In this document: positions 10,889 to 22,953 of the stretch, one piece after another | Layout: each line of letters begins with the position of its first letter | Numbering within the stretch: position 1 is the first letter of the stretch | NCBI RefSeq assembly: GCF_046630445.1 | Contig: NC_092343.1 | Location: forward strand, 141,229,501 to 141,293,500 | Length of the DNA stretch: 64,000 nt | Direction of reading: 5' to 3' | DNA from: Rutidosis leptorrhynchoides | Lineage: Eukaryota; Streptophyta; Magnoliopsida; Asterales; Asteraceae | Notes under the pieces: generated by a model | What the model saw: the letters and a program-made list of their open reading frames with translations, nothing else | Databases searched by the model: none | Told to the model about the DNA's origin: nothing | Program-made: the position numbers and the translations under genes

Positions 10889-11256
10889 ACCAAACGATGC
10901 GCTGCCGTATTAAACCATGGGATCATATAATGTTTTGTATAATATTATTAGTGTGGTTTGTTTAATGTTCGATGTAAGATAAGCATATGTAAAATAGTGA
11001 AGTGTGAAATGCAATAATTTTCCATGGTTAAGTATTATTTAGATGGTAGTAATTGATTCTGTACTAAGCTATTAAGTATGGACATTAACGGGTAGGTACT
11101 ACCCTAGATATAATTATAAAACGCTAATAAGAAGAAAAGGCTTTTATAATAATACCTGGTTCATATTATTAATAAGCTATAATGTACTGTAAATATACAC
11201 TACATCTATAATATTCCATGTGAATAATTATTTTCTTTTCATTCTTATAGAAGAAT

Positions 11257-12540
11257 ATGGCGCGATTGAACCGAATGACGGAACAAGAAATCCAGGAACT
11301 CATCAATCAGCGAGTGAACGACAGAATGTTATGGGTCGAGGCTGCAAGAGGTGCTGCAGTTAACCCAAATCCTCGTGTGGGGTGCACTTACAAAACTTTT
11401 CAAGCTTGCAAGCCCTCATCATTCAGTGGAACAGAAGGACCGATCGGTTTAACCCGGTGGATAGAAAAGATGGAGACTGTGTTTAAAATCAGTGGTTGTG
11501 TTGAAAAGGACATGACCAAGTATGCATCGTGCACTTTACAAGATAGTGCACTCACGTGGTGGAAAAATTATGTGAAGGCCGTAGGAGGAGATGTAGCTTA
11601 TGATACTCCATGGGAAGAATTCAAAACAATGTTAATCAACGAATATTGTCCAAGGAACGAGGTTAGGAAATTGGAAGATGAATTACGAAGTCTGAAGGTT
11701 GTTGGTACTGAAATCACCAACTACAATCAGCGATTCATGGAATTAGTTTTGCTATGTCCTGAATTGGTTCCAACCGAAGAACGGAAGATTGAAATGTACA
11801 AAGATGGTTTGCCCAAAAAGGTCAAGGCAAATGTTACAGCATCGAAACCTAAGACAATTCATGAAGCTATAACCATGGCAAACGAGCTAATGGATCAGGT
11901 CATCATGGATAAGAAAGTATCCAATACTGATGTGAAGGTATCAAGTAACAAAAGAAAGTGGAATGGAAATTATGATCGAGGTAACCAACAACAATCTTTT
12001 AAGAAACAAGAAAACACGCAAGGTGCGGGTAGTGGTTTAAGCTTTGGTTATAAAGGACAAAATCCTTTATGCAACCGATGCCACAAACATCACTCTAGTT
12101 ACTGTAATGTGGTATGCAACAAATGTAATCAAAAGGGTCATCTTGCTGAAGATTGTAGGGCTCTCGTTACAAATACAAATGGTACCAAGACTCCTGCCAC
12201 CAATGCAAATAGAACTGCTTTGGCTACCATTACTTGTTTTGGGTGTGGAAAACAAGGTCACTATAAGAGCCAGTGCCCGAATCCAGAGAAGAATATCGGA
12301 CCTGCACGTGGGAGAGCATTTGTTATTAATGCTAGAGAGGCATGTGAAGACCCGGAGCTTGTTACGGGTACGTTTACCATTAATAACTTATCCGCATCTA
12401 TTATATTTGATACTGGTGCTGATAGAAGTTACGTGTGTAGAGACTTTCACGCTAAATTGAATTTTTCATCATTACCTCTAGATGCTAAGTACATGATTGA
12501 GTTAGCTAATGGTAAACTAATTAAAGCCGATAAAATTTGA
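11257..12540 (+). CDS. gag: Gag with start of protease, element E; ends at an in-frame TGA
   Basis: Structural protein that would form the virus-like particle in the cytoplasm and bind element RNA. Residues about 40-190 match the plant retrotransposon gag domain (motifs SFSGTEGP, WWKNY, EFKTMLINEYCP). Three Cys clusters follow: CNRC (272), CNKCNQKGHLAEDC (287) and CFGCGKQGHYKSQC (327); the last two are canonical CCHC zinc knuckles. The aspartic protease active site is IIFDTGADRSYV (Asp385). The start at 11257 is the first ATG of the open frame, after a noncoding 370-bp leader. The frame ends at TGA 12538-12540, about 40 codons past the active site and so inside the protease. The following pol is in the same frame, so this is most likely a nonsense mutation, not a programmed boundary. 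Confidence 0.93.
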   Translation: MARLNRMTEQEIQELINQRVNDRMLWVEAARGAAVNPNPRVGCTYKTFQACKPSSFSGTEGPIGLTRWIEKMETVFKISGCVEKDMTKYASCTLQDSALTWWKNYVKAVGGDVAYDTPWEEFKTMLINEYCPRNEVRKLEDELRSLKVVGTEITNYNQRFMELVLLCPELVPTEERKIEMYKDGLPKKVKANVTASKPKTIHEAITMANELMDQVIMDKKVSNTDVKVSSNKRKWNGNYDRGNQQQSFKKQENTQGAGSGLSFGYKGQNPLCNRCHKHHSSYCNVVCNKCNQKGHLAEDCRALVTNTNGTKTPATNANRTALATITCFGCGKQGHYKSQCPNPEKNIGPARGRAFVINAREACEDPELVTGTFTINNLSASIIFDTGADRSYVCRDFHAKLNFSSLPLDAKYMIELANGKLIKADKI

Positions 12541-15500
12541 TGTGATTGTAAAATAAATTTAGCCGGAGAAACATTTAAGATTGATTTGATACCCGTAGAA
12601 TTAGGAAGTTTTGATGTAATAGTCGGCATGGACTGGATGTCCAAAATAGGAGCTGAAGTTGTGTGCGCCAAGAAGGCAATTCGCATTCCTCGTAAGAATA
12701 AAACGCCAGTAATGATTTATGGAGAGAAGGGTAACTCAAAGCTAAAACTCATTAGTTATTTGAAAGCTCAAAAGTGCTTGAAGAAAGGGTGCTATGCTAT
12801 CTTAGCACATGTTAATAAAGTCGAAAAGAAAGAAAAAGAGAAGTGCATCAATGACGTGCCTGTGGCAAGAGATTTTCCTGAAGTATTTCCGGAAGAGTTG
12901 CCGGGATTACCTCCATTTAGATCTGTAGAATTTCAAATAGATTTAGTACCAGGAGCTGCACCAGTGGCTCGTGCGCCATATAGACTTGCACCGTCCGAAT
13001 TAAAAGAACTTCAAAGTCAGTTAAAAGAATTACTGGACCGTGGATTCATACGACCAAGTACTTCACCGTGGGGAGCTCCAATTTTATTCGTCAAGAAGAA
13101 AGACGGATCTTTCCGAATGTGTATAGATTATCGTGAATTAAATAAGTTAACTATAAAGAATCGGTATCCACTACCGAGAATTGACGACTTATTTGATCAA
13201 CTCCAAGGATCATGTGTGTACTCGAAAATTGACCTAAGATCGGGCTATCATCAATTACGTGTCAAAGAAGAAGATATACCGAAAACTGCTTTTCGGACAC
13301 GTTATGGTCATTACGAATTTTTGGTCATGCCGTTTGGATTGACGAATGCGCCAGCTGTATTCATGGACCTCATGAATCGAGTTTGTAGTCCATATTTAGA
13401 TAAGTTTGTTATCGTTTTCATTGATGATATTCTTATCTATTCCAAGAGTGAGCAAGAGCATGAGCAGCATTTAAGGTTGATATTAGAGTTGTTAAGAAAA
13501 GAACAGCTATATGCTAAATTTTCTAAATGTGCTTTCTGGTTGAAAGAAGTGCAATTTCTTGGCCACGTTGTTAGTAGCAAAGGAATTCAGGTTGATCCAG
13601 CAAAAATTGAAGCCATTGAAAAATGGGAGACTCCTAAGACACCAATGCAGATACGCCAATTTTTGGGTTTAGCCGATTATTATAGAAGGTTTATTCAAGA
13701 TTTTTCCCGAATAGCTAAGCCGTTGACAGCGTTAACGCAAAAAGGGAAGAAATATGAATGGACTTCTGAGCAGGAGAGTGCATTTCAATTACTGAAAAAG
13801 AAGTTGACTACGGCGCCTATTTTATCGTTACCAGAAGGGAACGATGATTTTGAAATATATTGTGACGCTTCGCGACAAGGTTTTGGTTGCGTTCTTATGC
13901 AACGAAAGAAAGTTATTGCATACGCATCCCGACAATTGAAGATTCACGAGCGGAATTATACGACGCATGATCTAGAACTGGGAGCAGTCGTATTTGCATT
14001 GAAGATATGGAGACACTACTTGTATGGGGTTAAATGCACTTTGTTTACTGATCATAAAAGCCTTCAACATATTTTCGATCAAAAACAGCTGAACATGAGG
14101 CAACGTAGGTGGGTTGAGTTAATAAATGACTATGATTGTGAAATTCGTTATCATCCCGGGAAAGCGAACGTGGTGGCCGACGCTCTAAGCAGAAAGGAAC
14201 GAGAACCAATTCGAGTACGAGCGATGAACATAAAAATTCGCATGAATCTCAACTCACAAATCAAAGAAGTTCAACGAGAAGCACTTACTAAAGAAAATAT
14301 AGGAAATGAAATAATGAAGAAGTATGAGAAGCAACTCGTTATGCGGGAAGATGGAATTCGATATTTTGCAAATCGTATTTGGGTACCGAAGTTGGGTGGA
14401 TTAAGGAAGTTGATATTGGACGAGGCACATAAGACAAGATATTCGATACATCCTGGAGTTGGAAAGATGTACCAAGATCTTAAGACACATTATTGGTGGC
14501 CTAATTTAAAGACAGACGTTGCAACATATGTTGGGGAATGTTTAACTTGTTCCAAAGTCAAAGCTGAACACCAGAAGCCGTCAGGGTTACTTCAACAACC
14601 AGAAATCCCAGAATGGAAATGGGATGGTATTACCATGGATTTCATCACGAAGTTACCAAAGACTGCCTGGGGATACGACACCATTTGGGTGATTGTTGAT
14701 CGTCTCACCAAGTCTGCACATTTCTTGCCTATAAAGGAAACGGATAGAATGGAGAAACTATTACGATTGTATATAAAGGAAGTTTTTTCAAGGCATGGAA
14801 TACCTATTTCCATTATATCCGATCGTGATAGTAGATTTACATCAAAGTTCTGGCAATCACTACAGGAGGCCCTAGGAACTCGTTTGGATATGAGTACCGC
14901 GTATCATCCGCAAACCGACGGGCAGAGTGAAAGAACGATTCAGACTCTTGAAGACATGCTCAGGGCATGTGTGATCGATTTTGGAAACGGATGGGATAAA
15001 TATCTACCATTAGCAGAATTCTCGTATAATAATAGTTATCATGCGAGCATTAAAGCTACGCCATTCGAAGCATTGTACGGAAGGAAGTGTAGATCTCCTA
15101 TTTGTTGGAATGAAGTAGGAGATCGACAATTAACTGGTCCCGAGATCATACATGAAACAACTGAGAAGATAGTACAAATCAAGGAGAGATTGAAAACAGC
15201 CCGTAGTTGCCAAAAGAGCTACGCCGATGTTCGAAGGAAACCATTAGAGTTTCAGATCGGTGACATGGTTATGTTAAAGGTGTCACCGTGGAAAGGTGTA
15301 ATACGCTTCGGAAAAAGGGGTAAACTGAACCCAAGATATGTAGGCCCGTTCAAGATTATCGAACGCATTGGACCGGTAGCTTATCGACTCGAGTTACCAC
15401 AACAACTCGCCGGAGTACATAATACATTTCACGTCTCAAACCTTAAGAAGTGTCTTGCAAAGGAAGATCTCACCATTCCTCTTGAAGAAATCCATGTCGA

Positions 15501-15687
15501 TGAGAAACTACAATTCATCGAAGAACCAGTCGAAATCATGGACCGTGAAGTTAAACAGCTCAAGCAGAGCAACATACCGATCATTAAGGTTCGTTGGAGT
15601 GCTCGAAGAGGTCCCGAGTTTACGTGGGAACGAGAGGATCAGATGAAACAAAAGTATCCACACTTGTTTCTCGATGACGCAAAATAG
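12541..15687 (+). CDS. pol: Pol of element E: protease end, reverse transcriptase, RNase H, integrase, chromodomain
   Basis: Continues in the gag frame after the TGA, 1048 sense codons to TAG 15685-15687. Order: rest of protease ([13 protein letters not shown]); reverse transcriptase ([32 protein letters not shown], catalytic FIDDILIY at about 13417-13440); RNase H ([25 protein letters not shown] to about 14196); integrase zinc domain (HPGVGK ... YWWP ... CLTC), catalytic core with the D, D and E of DFITKLP, SDRDSRF and ERTIQTLE; then GPFKII and [10 protein letters not shown]; and a C-terminal chromodomain (VKWRS-like [19 protein letters not shown], about 15580-15640). These enzymes copy the RNA and insert the DNA. 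No other stop or frameshift is visible. The pol end lies 47 bp before the 3' LTR, leaving no room for an antisense module. Confidence 0.95.
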   Translation, partial: CDCKINLAGETFKIDLIPVELGSFDVIVGMDWMSKIGAEVVCAKKAIRIPRKNKTPVMIYGEKGNSKLKLISYLKAQKCLKKGCYAILAHVNKVEKKEKEKCINDVPVARDFPEVFPEELPGLPPFRSVEFQIDLVPGAAPVARAPYRLAPSELKELQSQLKELLDRGFIRPSTSPWGAPILFVKKKDGSFRMCIDYRELNKLTIKNRYPLPRIDDLFDQLQGSCVYSKIDLRSGYHQLRVKEEDIPKTAFRTRYGHYEFLVMPFGLTNAPAVFMDLMNRVCSPYLDKFVIVFIDDILIYSKSEQEHEQHLRLILELLRKEQLYAKFSKCAFWLKEVQFLGHVVSSKGIQVDPAKIEAIEKWETPKTPMQIRQFLGLADYYRRFIQDFSRIAKPLTALTQKGKKYEWTSEQESAFQLLKKKLTTAPILSLPEGNDDFEIYCDASRQGFGCVLMQRKKVIAYASRQLKIHERNYTTHDLELGAVVFALKIWRHYLYGVKCTLFTDHKSLQHIFDQKQLNMRQRRWVELINDYDCEIRYHPGKANVVADALSRKEREPIRVRAMNIKIRMNLNSQIKEVQREALTKENIGNEIMKKYEKQLVMREDGIRYFANRIWVPKLGGLRKLILDEAHKTRYSIHPGVGKMYQDLKTHYWWPNLKTDVATYVGECLTCSKVKAEHQKPSGLLQQPEIPEWKWDGITMDFITKLPKTAWGYDTIWVIVDRLTKSAHFLPIKETDRMEKLLRLYIKEVFSRHGIPISIISDRDSRFTSKFWQSLQEALGTRLDMSTAYHPQTDGQSERTIQTLEDMLRACVIDFGNGWDKYLPLAEFSYNNSYHASIKATPFEALYGRKCRSPICWNEVGDRQLTGPEIIHETTEKIVQIKERLKTARSCQKSYADVRRKPLEFQIGDMVMLKVSPWKGVIRFGKRGKLNPRYVGPFKIIERIGPVAYRLELPQQLAGVHNTFHVSNLKKCLAKEDLTIPLEEIHVDEKLQFIEEPVEIMDREVKQLKQSNIPIIKVRWSARRGPEFTWEREDQMKQKYPHLFLDDAK

Positions 15688-15698
15688 GTACAATTTTA

Positions 15699-15734
15699 AA
15701 ATTTCGGGACGAAATTTATTTAACGGGTAGGTAC
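15699..15734 (+). promoter_or_regulatory. Element E palindrome and polypurine tract
   Basis: AAATTTCG-GGA-CGAAATTT at 15699-15717 is a perfect 8-bp inverted repeat. It is followed by ATTTAACGGGTAGGTAC up to the LTR, with the purine run GGGTAGG as the probable plus-strand primer. Confidence 0.85.
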
Positions 15735-18642
15735 TGTAATGACCCGCACTTTTTCGATCATTCTATACTTATAAGATTAATATTTACATAAATTAAACCT
15801 TACCAACATGATAAGCAATCCAAATTGTTGAGATTTATGTTTCCGAAACGAGTTTTACACAACGTGTGACCGTCTAGTTTGACCGATGATATCACGAACC
15901 ATACAATATATGATAATTATATGTTTGTGTATATATATGTATATATACATATTTAACATGATTAATGAATGTTTTAATATCTTATTTTGTATCAATAACA
16001 ATAAGTTATAAGTATATTTTGAAACTACTAACTTAAGTTTTCAAAACGATAACCATACGTAACGTTAATTGACATAAATACTTATAATCTATAATGTTTA
16101 TACATATATCGTATAAGTAATGTATTTAATCACTTTTAAGAACTTAAATACATAAAACCATATAAGTGTATTCACAAAAGATAGCTATATTTGAATCCTC
16201 ATTCCATTTTTCACAAAATTTCTATACGTATATCTAGAGTATATGTACTCGTATCATACCTAACTTCTATACGTATTTACTATTGGTATATACACATCAA
16301 ATCACCACCTAACTAGCCCTTGTTACTGCCCTAAGGTAGAGGTAATTGCTTTTGTATGATTGTTTGACAAATACACAAGATTACAAGCTAAAAGTTTTGT
16401 CCTTTCCCCCCCCCTAAATCACGTTTTTAAGGAGGATCATGTATCCTCATTTTGATTCAACTTTCACTTCCATTTTCTATCTAAAACACACACTCTTTCT
16501 AAACCGTTAAACTCCATAACCATTCAGCAAGAAACCATGAAGATCTAGCCATAGAAACAAGCTTTAAACACCATAAGAAAACCCTTACAAAAACACTTCA
16601 AGAATTCTTCCAAGAACACAAACTTACTTCCAATCTTTCATCCAATTCCATCACCCTTTTGGTTCTAGGTTCTTACTCCTCTTTTACAGTAACCTTGTCC
16701 AAGGAACTTGAGGTAGTAACTATGTTCATAACCTTATTCGATTCATATATATATAGCTATCTTATTTTGTGGTATAAAATTTTAACAACAAGAACATAGT
16801 TTGAATGTTTTCAAACTTGTTTGCAAACTAAATAGATCCTTCTAACTTAACTTTTAAAATACTTCAAGACCTGTAATATATCTTAAATATATGCTAATTT
16901 AACAAGGTATAACTTGGTTTTTCAAAGAACACCTTAAAAACTGTTTTTACGACGTCGGAGTGCAACCGGGGGCTGTTTTGGGTTGGATAATTAAAAACCA
17001 TCTTAAACTTTGAATTGGAGGCTTATTTTCTGGAAAATTGATATTTACTATGAATATGTTAAGACATAAAAATTTCATGATTTAACTTAAAGTATAAGTA
17101 TTTTTAGAAAAATAATCATTTAAGGTTGTTTACATGATGGAAAATGATCAACTTCATAAGTTTCACTAAAGTTTGACCTATGACCTGTGATTTCGAATAC
17201 AAACTAAGGTATTTACAGTTCATAGTCTTAAAGAGGGACTCGATCCAAGGAAGTGGCAAGTTGAATCAACGAAAACGGAGTTGTAACGAAGAAACTATGA
17301 CCAAAACGAGATCGGATATCTAAGACTAGTTTAGCTACGAAAATAATTGGAGAAAATTAAATAAATCACATCTTTTTAAAATAACATGATATTTTATATA
17401 TATGTACTCATAATTTAATTTTATATGGTTCAGGATCACCCGTAAACAATACGAGAAGATTAATCATAAGATCCCATGATTGTACGCAACACGTCATTTG
17501 ACAACACCGGTACTTTATGTATACAACACGTCATTTGACAACACCGGTACCGTGGGTCAAGATTAATCTCGACCAATACATATACGATGGGGGTTTTTAT
17601 TTATTTCAATGGGGGTTTATTAAACACCTAAAAATGAACCATTAAAATTGAATTACTAACATCGGACTGCTAACTACGGACTAAGGAATTATTAAAAGTA
17701 TTAAAAGTATTATAAGTATATATATGTGACGTTTGTTTAAAAAGAAAAGGTATTGATATATTATATATGGATAGGTTCGTGATATCAATCGGAGACCAAG
17801 TCAAAATTACATATCTTCAAGACGAAAGTGAGTATATAGTCCCACTTTTAAACTCTAAATATTTCGGGATGAGAATACATGTATTTTATGTTTTACGATA
17901 TGGACACAAGTAACTGAAAAATATATTCTACGTTGAGTTGTACCACTGGCATACTTCCCTGTAGCTTGGTAACTGTTATTTACAGCGGTATTGTAAACGC
18001 GAATCCTGTTGATAGATCTATCGGGCCTGACAACCCCAACCGGACTGGACGACCAGTATTCAACGGTTGCACAGTACTTCGTTTCGTGACTACACTTGGT
18101 ACGGTGTAGTAAGATTTCATAATAAAGGGAATATGCGACGTGATTAAATGTTAAGTATGGTTACCAAGTGCTCAACCACTTAGAATATTTTTATTAAAAC
18201 GTTTATATATGAAATCTTGTGGTCTATATATATATTGCTGCCGGCATTAAACCTATATCTCACCAACTTTATGTTGACGTTTTAAACATGTCTATTCTCA
18301 GGTGATAATTAGAAGCTTCCGCTGCAACATGTTGAATTTAAACAAGATCTTGAGTATGCATATTTGTGTCAAAAATAAAACTGCATATCGGAGGATTTGT
18401 AATGTAAAATATGCTAGAAATCGTATTGTTATCATCACATGTAAAGTTTGTAAGTCTAAGATTATCGCTAAACGATAATCATCTTTTTATTGTCTAAAGC
18501 TTGTATTAAAATAAGAGTTATGGTTTGTAATGTAAAATAAATGCAGTTGTTCTTTTAAAAATGTCGCATATAGAGGTCAATACCTCGCAATGAAATCATA
18601 CGTTATCTAACTCGTTCTTATGGTTAAGGACGGGTTATGACA
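15735..18642 (+). repeat. Element E 3' LTR
   Basis: 2908 bp, TGTAATGACCCG to GGGTTATGACA. Nearly identical to the 5' LTR except for scattered substitutions and about 30 extra bases at 16873-16915. Confidence 0.95.
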
Positions 18643-20827
18643 CTTAACGTTCATGTTTTACCCTCTGAAAGTACACCGAATCAGGTGTGTTATATAAACC
18701 TCGAAGTACTAAAGCATCCCATAGTCAGGATGGGGTTGTCAAGCCCGATAGATCTATCTTTAGGATTCGCGCCTACCAGTCATACACCAGTAGTTATAGT
18801 TACCAAGCTAAGGGGATATTTCTGGTTTAAACCCACGTAGAATTAGTTTTAGTACTTGTGCCTATTTTGTAAAACAGTAATAAAATATGCATGAATTCTC
18901 AGCCCAAAAATATATAGTGCAAAAGCATTTAAAAAGGGAGCTATGAAAACTCACCATACTGTATTTCGTAGTAAAAATACATATAACGTCATTTAACAAG
19001 TGCAAGGTTGGCCTCGGATTCACGAACCTATATTAATTATATATATTTATATGTTGGTCAATATTTGTCTAACAATTTTTGGTCAAGTCATAGTGTACCA
19101 CAATCCTAATGCTCGACACTAATATGCAAAAGTCAACAAAAGTCAACTTGACCCAAAATGACTTCTAAAATTTATACGTGTTTATTATATAACTTAACTA
19201 TAGTCGTTTTATATATTTAAATATATTTATTAGATTTTATAATAATAAAAGTCATTTATTAATAAAAATTTATATTAACGTTTATATATAATATATACTT
19301 TTATATATCTTAAGTAGTAAAATTTATAAAGTTCACTTAATATCGTAAAACTATAGTGGTAAGTATTATTAATGTAATTATATTACGCGTGGTGAAAAAT
19401 ATCTTTGTATCCCCTATTTATTTGATAAAATAATATTGATCATAATAATAATAAGTAAAAGTTGTATTATTTTGTAATAATAATTATTATTATTCTATAA
19501 CAATATTTATATTTACTAAAAATGGTATTATGATAAAATGATAATACTAACATAATAGTAATAATGATATTTTATAATAACAATGATATTTCTATTAAAA
19601 TAATAACGACGATAGTAATAATAATAATCATTTTAACAATAATACTAAAATTCAGTTGACTATAACTTCTAATCCGTTCATCGAAACCATTCGATATCTA
19701 AATGAAAAGTTCTTAATTTTTCGCTAGCTTTCCAATGACATGCATATCATATACCCTATCTCAGTAGCATATGTATCTAATTCAGGATTCAACAAACCTA
19801 TCTAAGGACAATATCGAATGTACAAGCATGCATAATCCTATATACTCGAGCACTAGTCAGGGATACACTATTGATATATAAAAGTTAAGTTATGAGTGCT
19901 CACGTATCAATATTGAGATTCAATATTGAAGGAAAGTACGTGGATGCAACGGAGATGATAAACACTAGTTTGACTCACGAGCAATACTCCCGAACCATAC
20001 CCATAACCTCCATAGCTTTAACCCATAATTTCCTTAGCTCTATCCCGCTCGAAAAACAATTTCGAAATCACTCGGACAGCACTCCGTCGTAATATTTTAT
20101 GTATACTGATAATATCTTGAAATAATACGGAGTAAATATATATATATGTAAATCGATTGAGAGAGTTTAGAGAAAATATTTTCAAGTTTCTATGAAATAA
20201 TGAAACCTATTGAATTCTATTTATAATAGATTTTTGAATTATTAAAGTGAATTATTAAAGTTAAAGTAAAGTAAAAGTAAAGTAAAGTAAAGGTAAAGTT
20301 AAAGTATAGTAAAAGTATAAAACTATGTAGGTATAATACGCGTATAAATATATATAATATTAATTTAAATCGTTATATATATTTAATAAAATAAAATATT
20401 AATATCGTTATCTTTATCATACTGGTTAAGTAATGAGTTGTTAAAAGTGATTCTAGATATTTATAAAAGTTATATACGTTTTAATAATAAAGTTCTTTTT
20501 AAACTGAAAAATGTTTTTGTACGTTTGAAAATAGATTAATAGAATATTATGGAAACCAATTTTTCACTAGCTTTTGTCTAACTTTCGTAAATGACACTTT
20601 TTATTTTTATTTATAAATAGCTTTACAAATTATTCCGAATATCGTTAAGAGGAATAGATTTTCTCAAATCATAGTGGACCTCTCAACAGAGACTTGTAAT
20701 CATAATTCAATGTTTCTGATAATTCAATCATTTAATATATTTTTTTTAATTTCGTCGATAATCATATTGAAACAAATACGTTCAAATAAAGCATTATACG
20801 TTTAAATTCTTTATTAATATTTTTAAG

Positions 20828-20923
<96 letters not shown>

Positions 20924-21099
20924 TATACATATTTATTTATATATAACGGTTCGTGAATCGTCGGAATTTGGTCAAGGTTATAATGAATGTATGAACACAA
21001 TTTAAAATCTTGAGATTTAACTTAACAAACTTTACTTATCGTGTCGGAATAATATAAAGATAAAGTTTAAATTTGGTTGGAAATTTCCGGGTTGTCACA
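18643..21099 (-). repeat. Element A 5' LTR, second segment
   Basis: Continues the LTR from the E insertion point to GGTTGTCACA and matches 748-3160. It starts with the right copy of CTTAA (18643-18647). The frames at 18637-18840 and 19892-20092 are LTR sequence; the second is broken in the sister LTR by TAG where this copy has GAG. Confidence 0.92.
20832..20917. repeat. TA microsatellite in element A 5' LTR
   Basis: About 43 TA units. Long Ile-Tyr frames over it are artefacts. Confidence 0.95.
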
Positions 21100-21104
21100 C
21101 CGTT
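21100..21104. repeat. Target-site duplication of element A (right copy)
   Basis: CCGTT, partner of 274-278. Confidence 0.93.
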
Positions 21105-21196
21105 GGTGACTTGTTGAAGATGAAGGAGAAATATAAAGGAAAAGAAAAAATGAAGTGGGTTTGTAGTTTATCCTTGTGTTTCCTTTACGCACTAAG

Positions 21197-21289
<93 letters not shown>

Positions 21290-21787
21290 TATATAAAAGT
21301 TGAATGATATGTAATATAATAATAATAATAATAAAATTTATAATATGCAATCAAATGAATTATTATATGCACTCAAACAGTTTAGCAGCCACACCATTGC
21401 ATTATTCTACCAACAGCTTATTCCGGATGGCTATAACGTGTCCATTGCTAAACAGTTAATGTATAAAAGTGTTCCTAAAAATCTCAAATTTTTAGATTAA
21501 ATATATTTAATTATTTCACTCATTAACTGTTTGAAACCTGATCAAAAAGGTTCGATAATTATTTATTTTCTGTTCCAATTTATATATACGGAGTACTAAT
21601 ATTTAAACTTAAAAAGGTAAAAATATTTTTAACAAATCTAAAATCTTCGTAATTAATTTACAGTCTAACTTTTAACTTAATCCCTCGTATACATATATTA
21701 TCTCTTTGTGATCACTAACAAAATGTCAACCGAGTGTTACAGACATTTACTATTTAAGCTCAAAATCATTTATTTTTAATATATTCC

Positions 21788-21857
<70 letters not shown>

Positions 21858-22270
21858 TTTTAAAATAGCAAGTTTAATTACTAAAACAAATATATTATAA
21901 ATTCTTAAACAATAGATTTAATATAACTTTATATATTTACAAGTAATATTTACATACATATTTATATATATCTATATATTTATAAATATAATTTCCATTA
22001 CATCGCATTTTATTTTATTTATTTTACGATATAATTTCTAATAATTTAATTATATAATATTCCAAATTATATTTCAAATTATAAATACCTATTTAAATAT
22101 ATATGTTATCTATAAATAGTTGTTCGTTAATCGTTGAGAATGGTCGAAAGTCAAACTAATATATGAAACAGCTCAAAATTTTGAGATTCAGTTTAACAGC
22201 CTTTGCTTATCGTGTCGAAATCATATTAAGATTAAGTTTAAATTTGATCGGAAATTTCCGGGTCATCACA
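21105..22270 (-). repeat. LTR of element B, right of the A insertion
   Basis: Continues 1-273 and ends GGGTCATCACA. It is followed by the polypurine tract (minus strand) at 22271. It is almost identical to the ends of both D LTRs (near 41400-41524 and 49200-49363) and clearly different from the LTR on the other side of B (34504-38004). TA repeats lie at 21200-21290 and 21790-21854. No gene seen. Confidence 0.85.
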
Positions 22271-22627
22271 GTACCTACCCGTTAAAGAAATTTCATCCCG
22301 AAATTTGAGTGAGATGGTCATGGATGACAATAAGTATGTTTTCAAGACACATATGAGTTGATAAATAGAGTTTTATCATCAGTGGGTAATATGGATAAAA
22401 CAATTCAATTACTCGAAACGTACAAGTGAAGCTATCACAAAAGAGTGAAATGAAGTGAATAGTGGTTCGTCTTGACTTTTGCCGTAGTCACTGTCGAATT
22501 CCGAAATTCAAAGGATTTAAAGAAAATCTTCGAAATCTATATAAGATTTGATTCTTCGATATTTCAGGAAATTAGAATCCGCTTTAAATGCGACTATCTG
22601 TTTTGATTGCTCTGTCGGATATTTTAC

Positions 22628-22634
22628 TATAAAT
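22628..22634 (+). promoter_or_regulatory. TATA box of the antisense ORF in element B
   Basis: TATAAAT lies 77 bp before the ATG at 22711, followed by a C-rich stretch (CCACCCCC) and a pyrimidine-rich leader as in many plant 5' UTRs. The same arrangement occurs in D (TATAAAT at 41882-41888). Confidence 0.55.
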
Positions 22635-22710
22635 CCACCCCCTTCGTTTCCTTACAATTCACACTTTCTATTCTTTCTCCCTCAACTCATACTTTAAAGC
22701 ATTCATCAAT

Positions 22711-22953
22711 ATGCTCCATCCAGTTCTGATTCTTGATATACTCCTAACCTTCATATCTGTCATTCTTTTCTTTCATCTACCACCTGAAGAATTCTATTTA
22801 CTTTTACTATACTCTTGGTTTTATAATGTTTTTAGTTCTCCCGTGTCTTTATATTGCTATATGTATCGATATTTATGGTTTATAATTTCCGGGTTGTTGT
22901 TGGACTTTATATCCTCCTTTATATTTCGAAGTCTCTACTTCTGTCTTCTATAA
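22711..22953 (+). CDS. Antisense 80-aa hydrophobic ORF of element B (hypothetical membrane protein)
   Basis: Starts MLHPVLILDILLTF at 22711 and stops TAA at 22951-22953. Two or three strongly hydrophobic stretches (about residues 4-22, 29-48 and 54-80) are separated by PPEE and short polar turns, so a small membrane protein is plausible. It runs opposite to the element, about 440 bp from the 3' LTR, behind a TATA box. A and D have the same start but frameshifts (A loses a base after GAAGAA; D lacks CT after TTCATAT). In this position it resembles the antisense ORFs known between pol and the 3' LTR of some plant elements such as Grande. No family recognised. The 60-90-aa frames elsewhere in B are less convincing. 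Confidence 0.5.
   Translation: MLHPVLILDILLTFISVILFFHLPPEEFYLLLLYSWFYNVFSSPVSLYCYMYRYLWFIISGLLLDFISSFIFRSLYFCLL

Larger units (their letters stand above)
7351..18642 (+). mobile_element. Element E: near-intact Ty3/gypsy chromovirus (Tekay/Del-like)
   Basis: The 11,292-bp element has near-identical LTRs of 2879 and 2908 bp, a tRNA-Met primer site, an accessory ORF, gag, protease, reverse transcriptase, RNase H, integrase and a C-terminal chromodomain, and a polypurine tract. Long LTRs, tRNA-Met priming and the chromodomain fit the Tekay/Del clade of chromoviruses, whose chromodomain is thought to steer integration. By eye the LTRs differ at roughly a dozen bases plus one indel of about 30 bp, so this is the youngest insertion. 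The only obvious lesion in gag-pol is an in-frame TGA at 12538. Confidence 0.95.
279..21099 (-). mobile_element. Element A: non-autonomous LTR retrotransposon, split by element E
   Basis: Two closely matching LTRs (279-3160, and 6877-7350 joined to 18643-21099) flank a 3.7-kb internal region. The polypurine tract lies beside the left LTR, and a sequence complementary to initiator tRNA-Met lies beside the right LTR, so the element reads on the minus strand. No gag, protease, reverse transcriptase or integrase reading frame is present in 3161-6876, so it would need enzymes from another element. Element E is inserted in its 5' LTR. The LTRs differ at scattered single bases and at TA-repeat length, indicating fairly recent insertion. 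Confidence 0.92.

Noticed and set aside
10294..10926. 210-codon minus-strand frame opposite the accessory ORF of E
   Set aside because: It mirrors the repetitive plus-strand ORF; its Ser/Gly repeats are the antisense of ESEPEE. The plus-strand ORF fits the element order.
12044..12460. 138-codon frame overlapping gag
   Set aside because: Out-of-frame shadow of gag; composition is Leu/Val-rich without a domain.
18637..18840. 67-codon frame spanning the E/A junction and A LTR
   Set aside because: Its start lies at the insertion junction and the rest is LTR sequence.
20794..21372. Ile-Tyr-rich open frames over TA repeats (also near 31058, 34088, 48084-48413)
   Set aside because: They are translations of TA microsatellites and have no codon or protein character.
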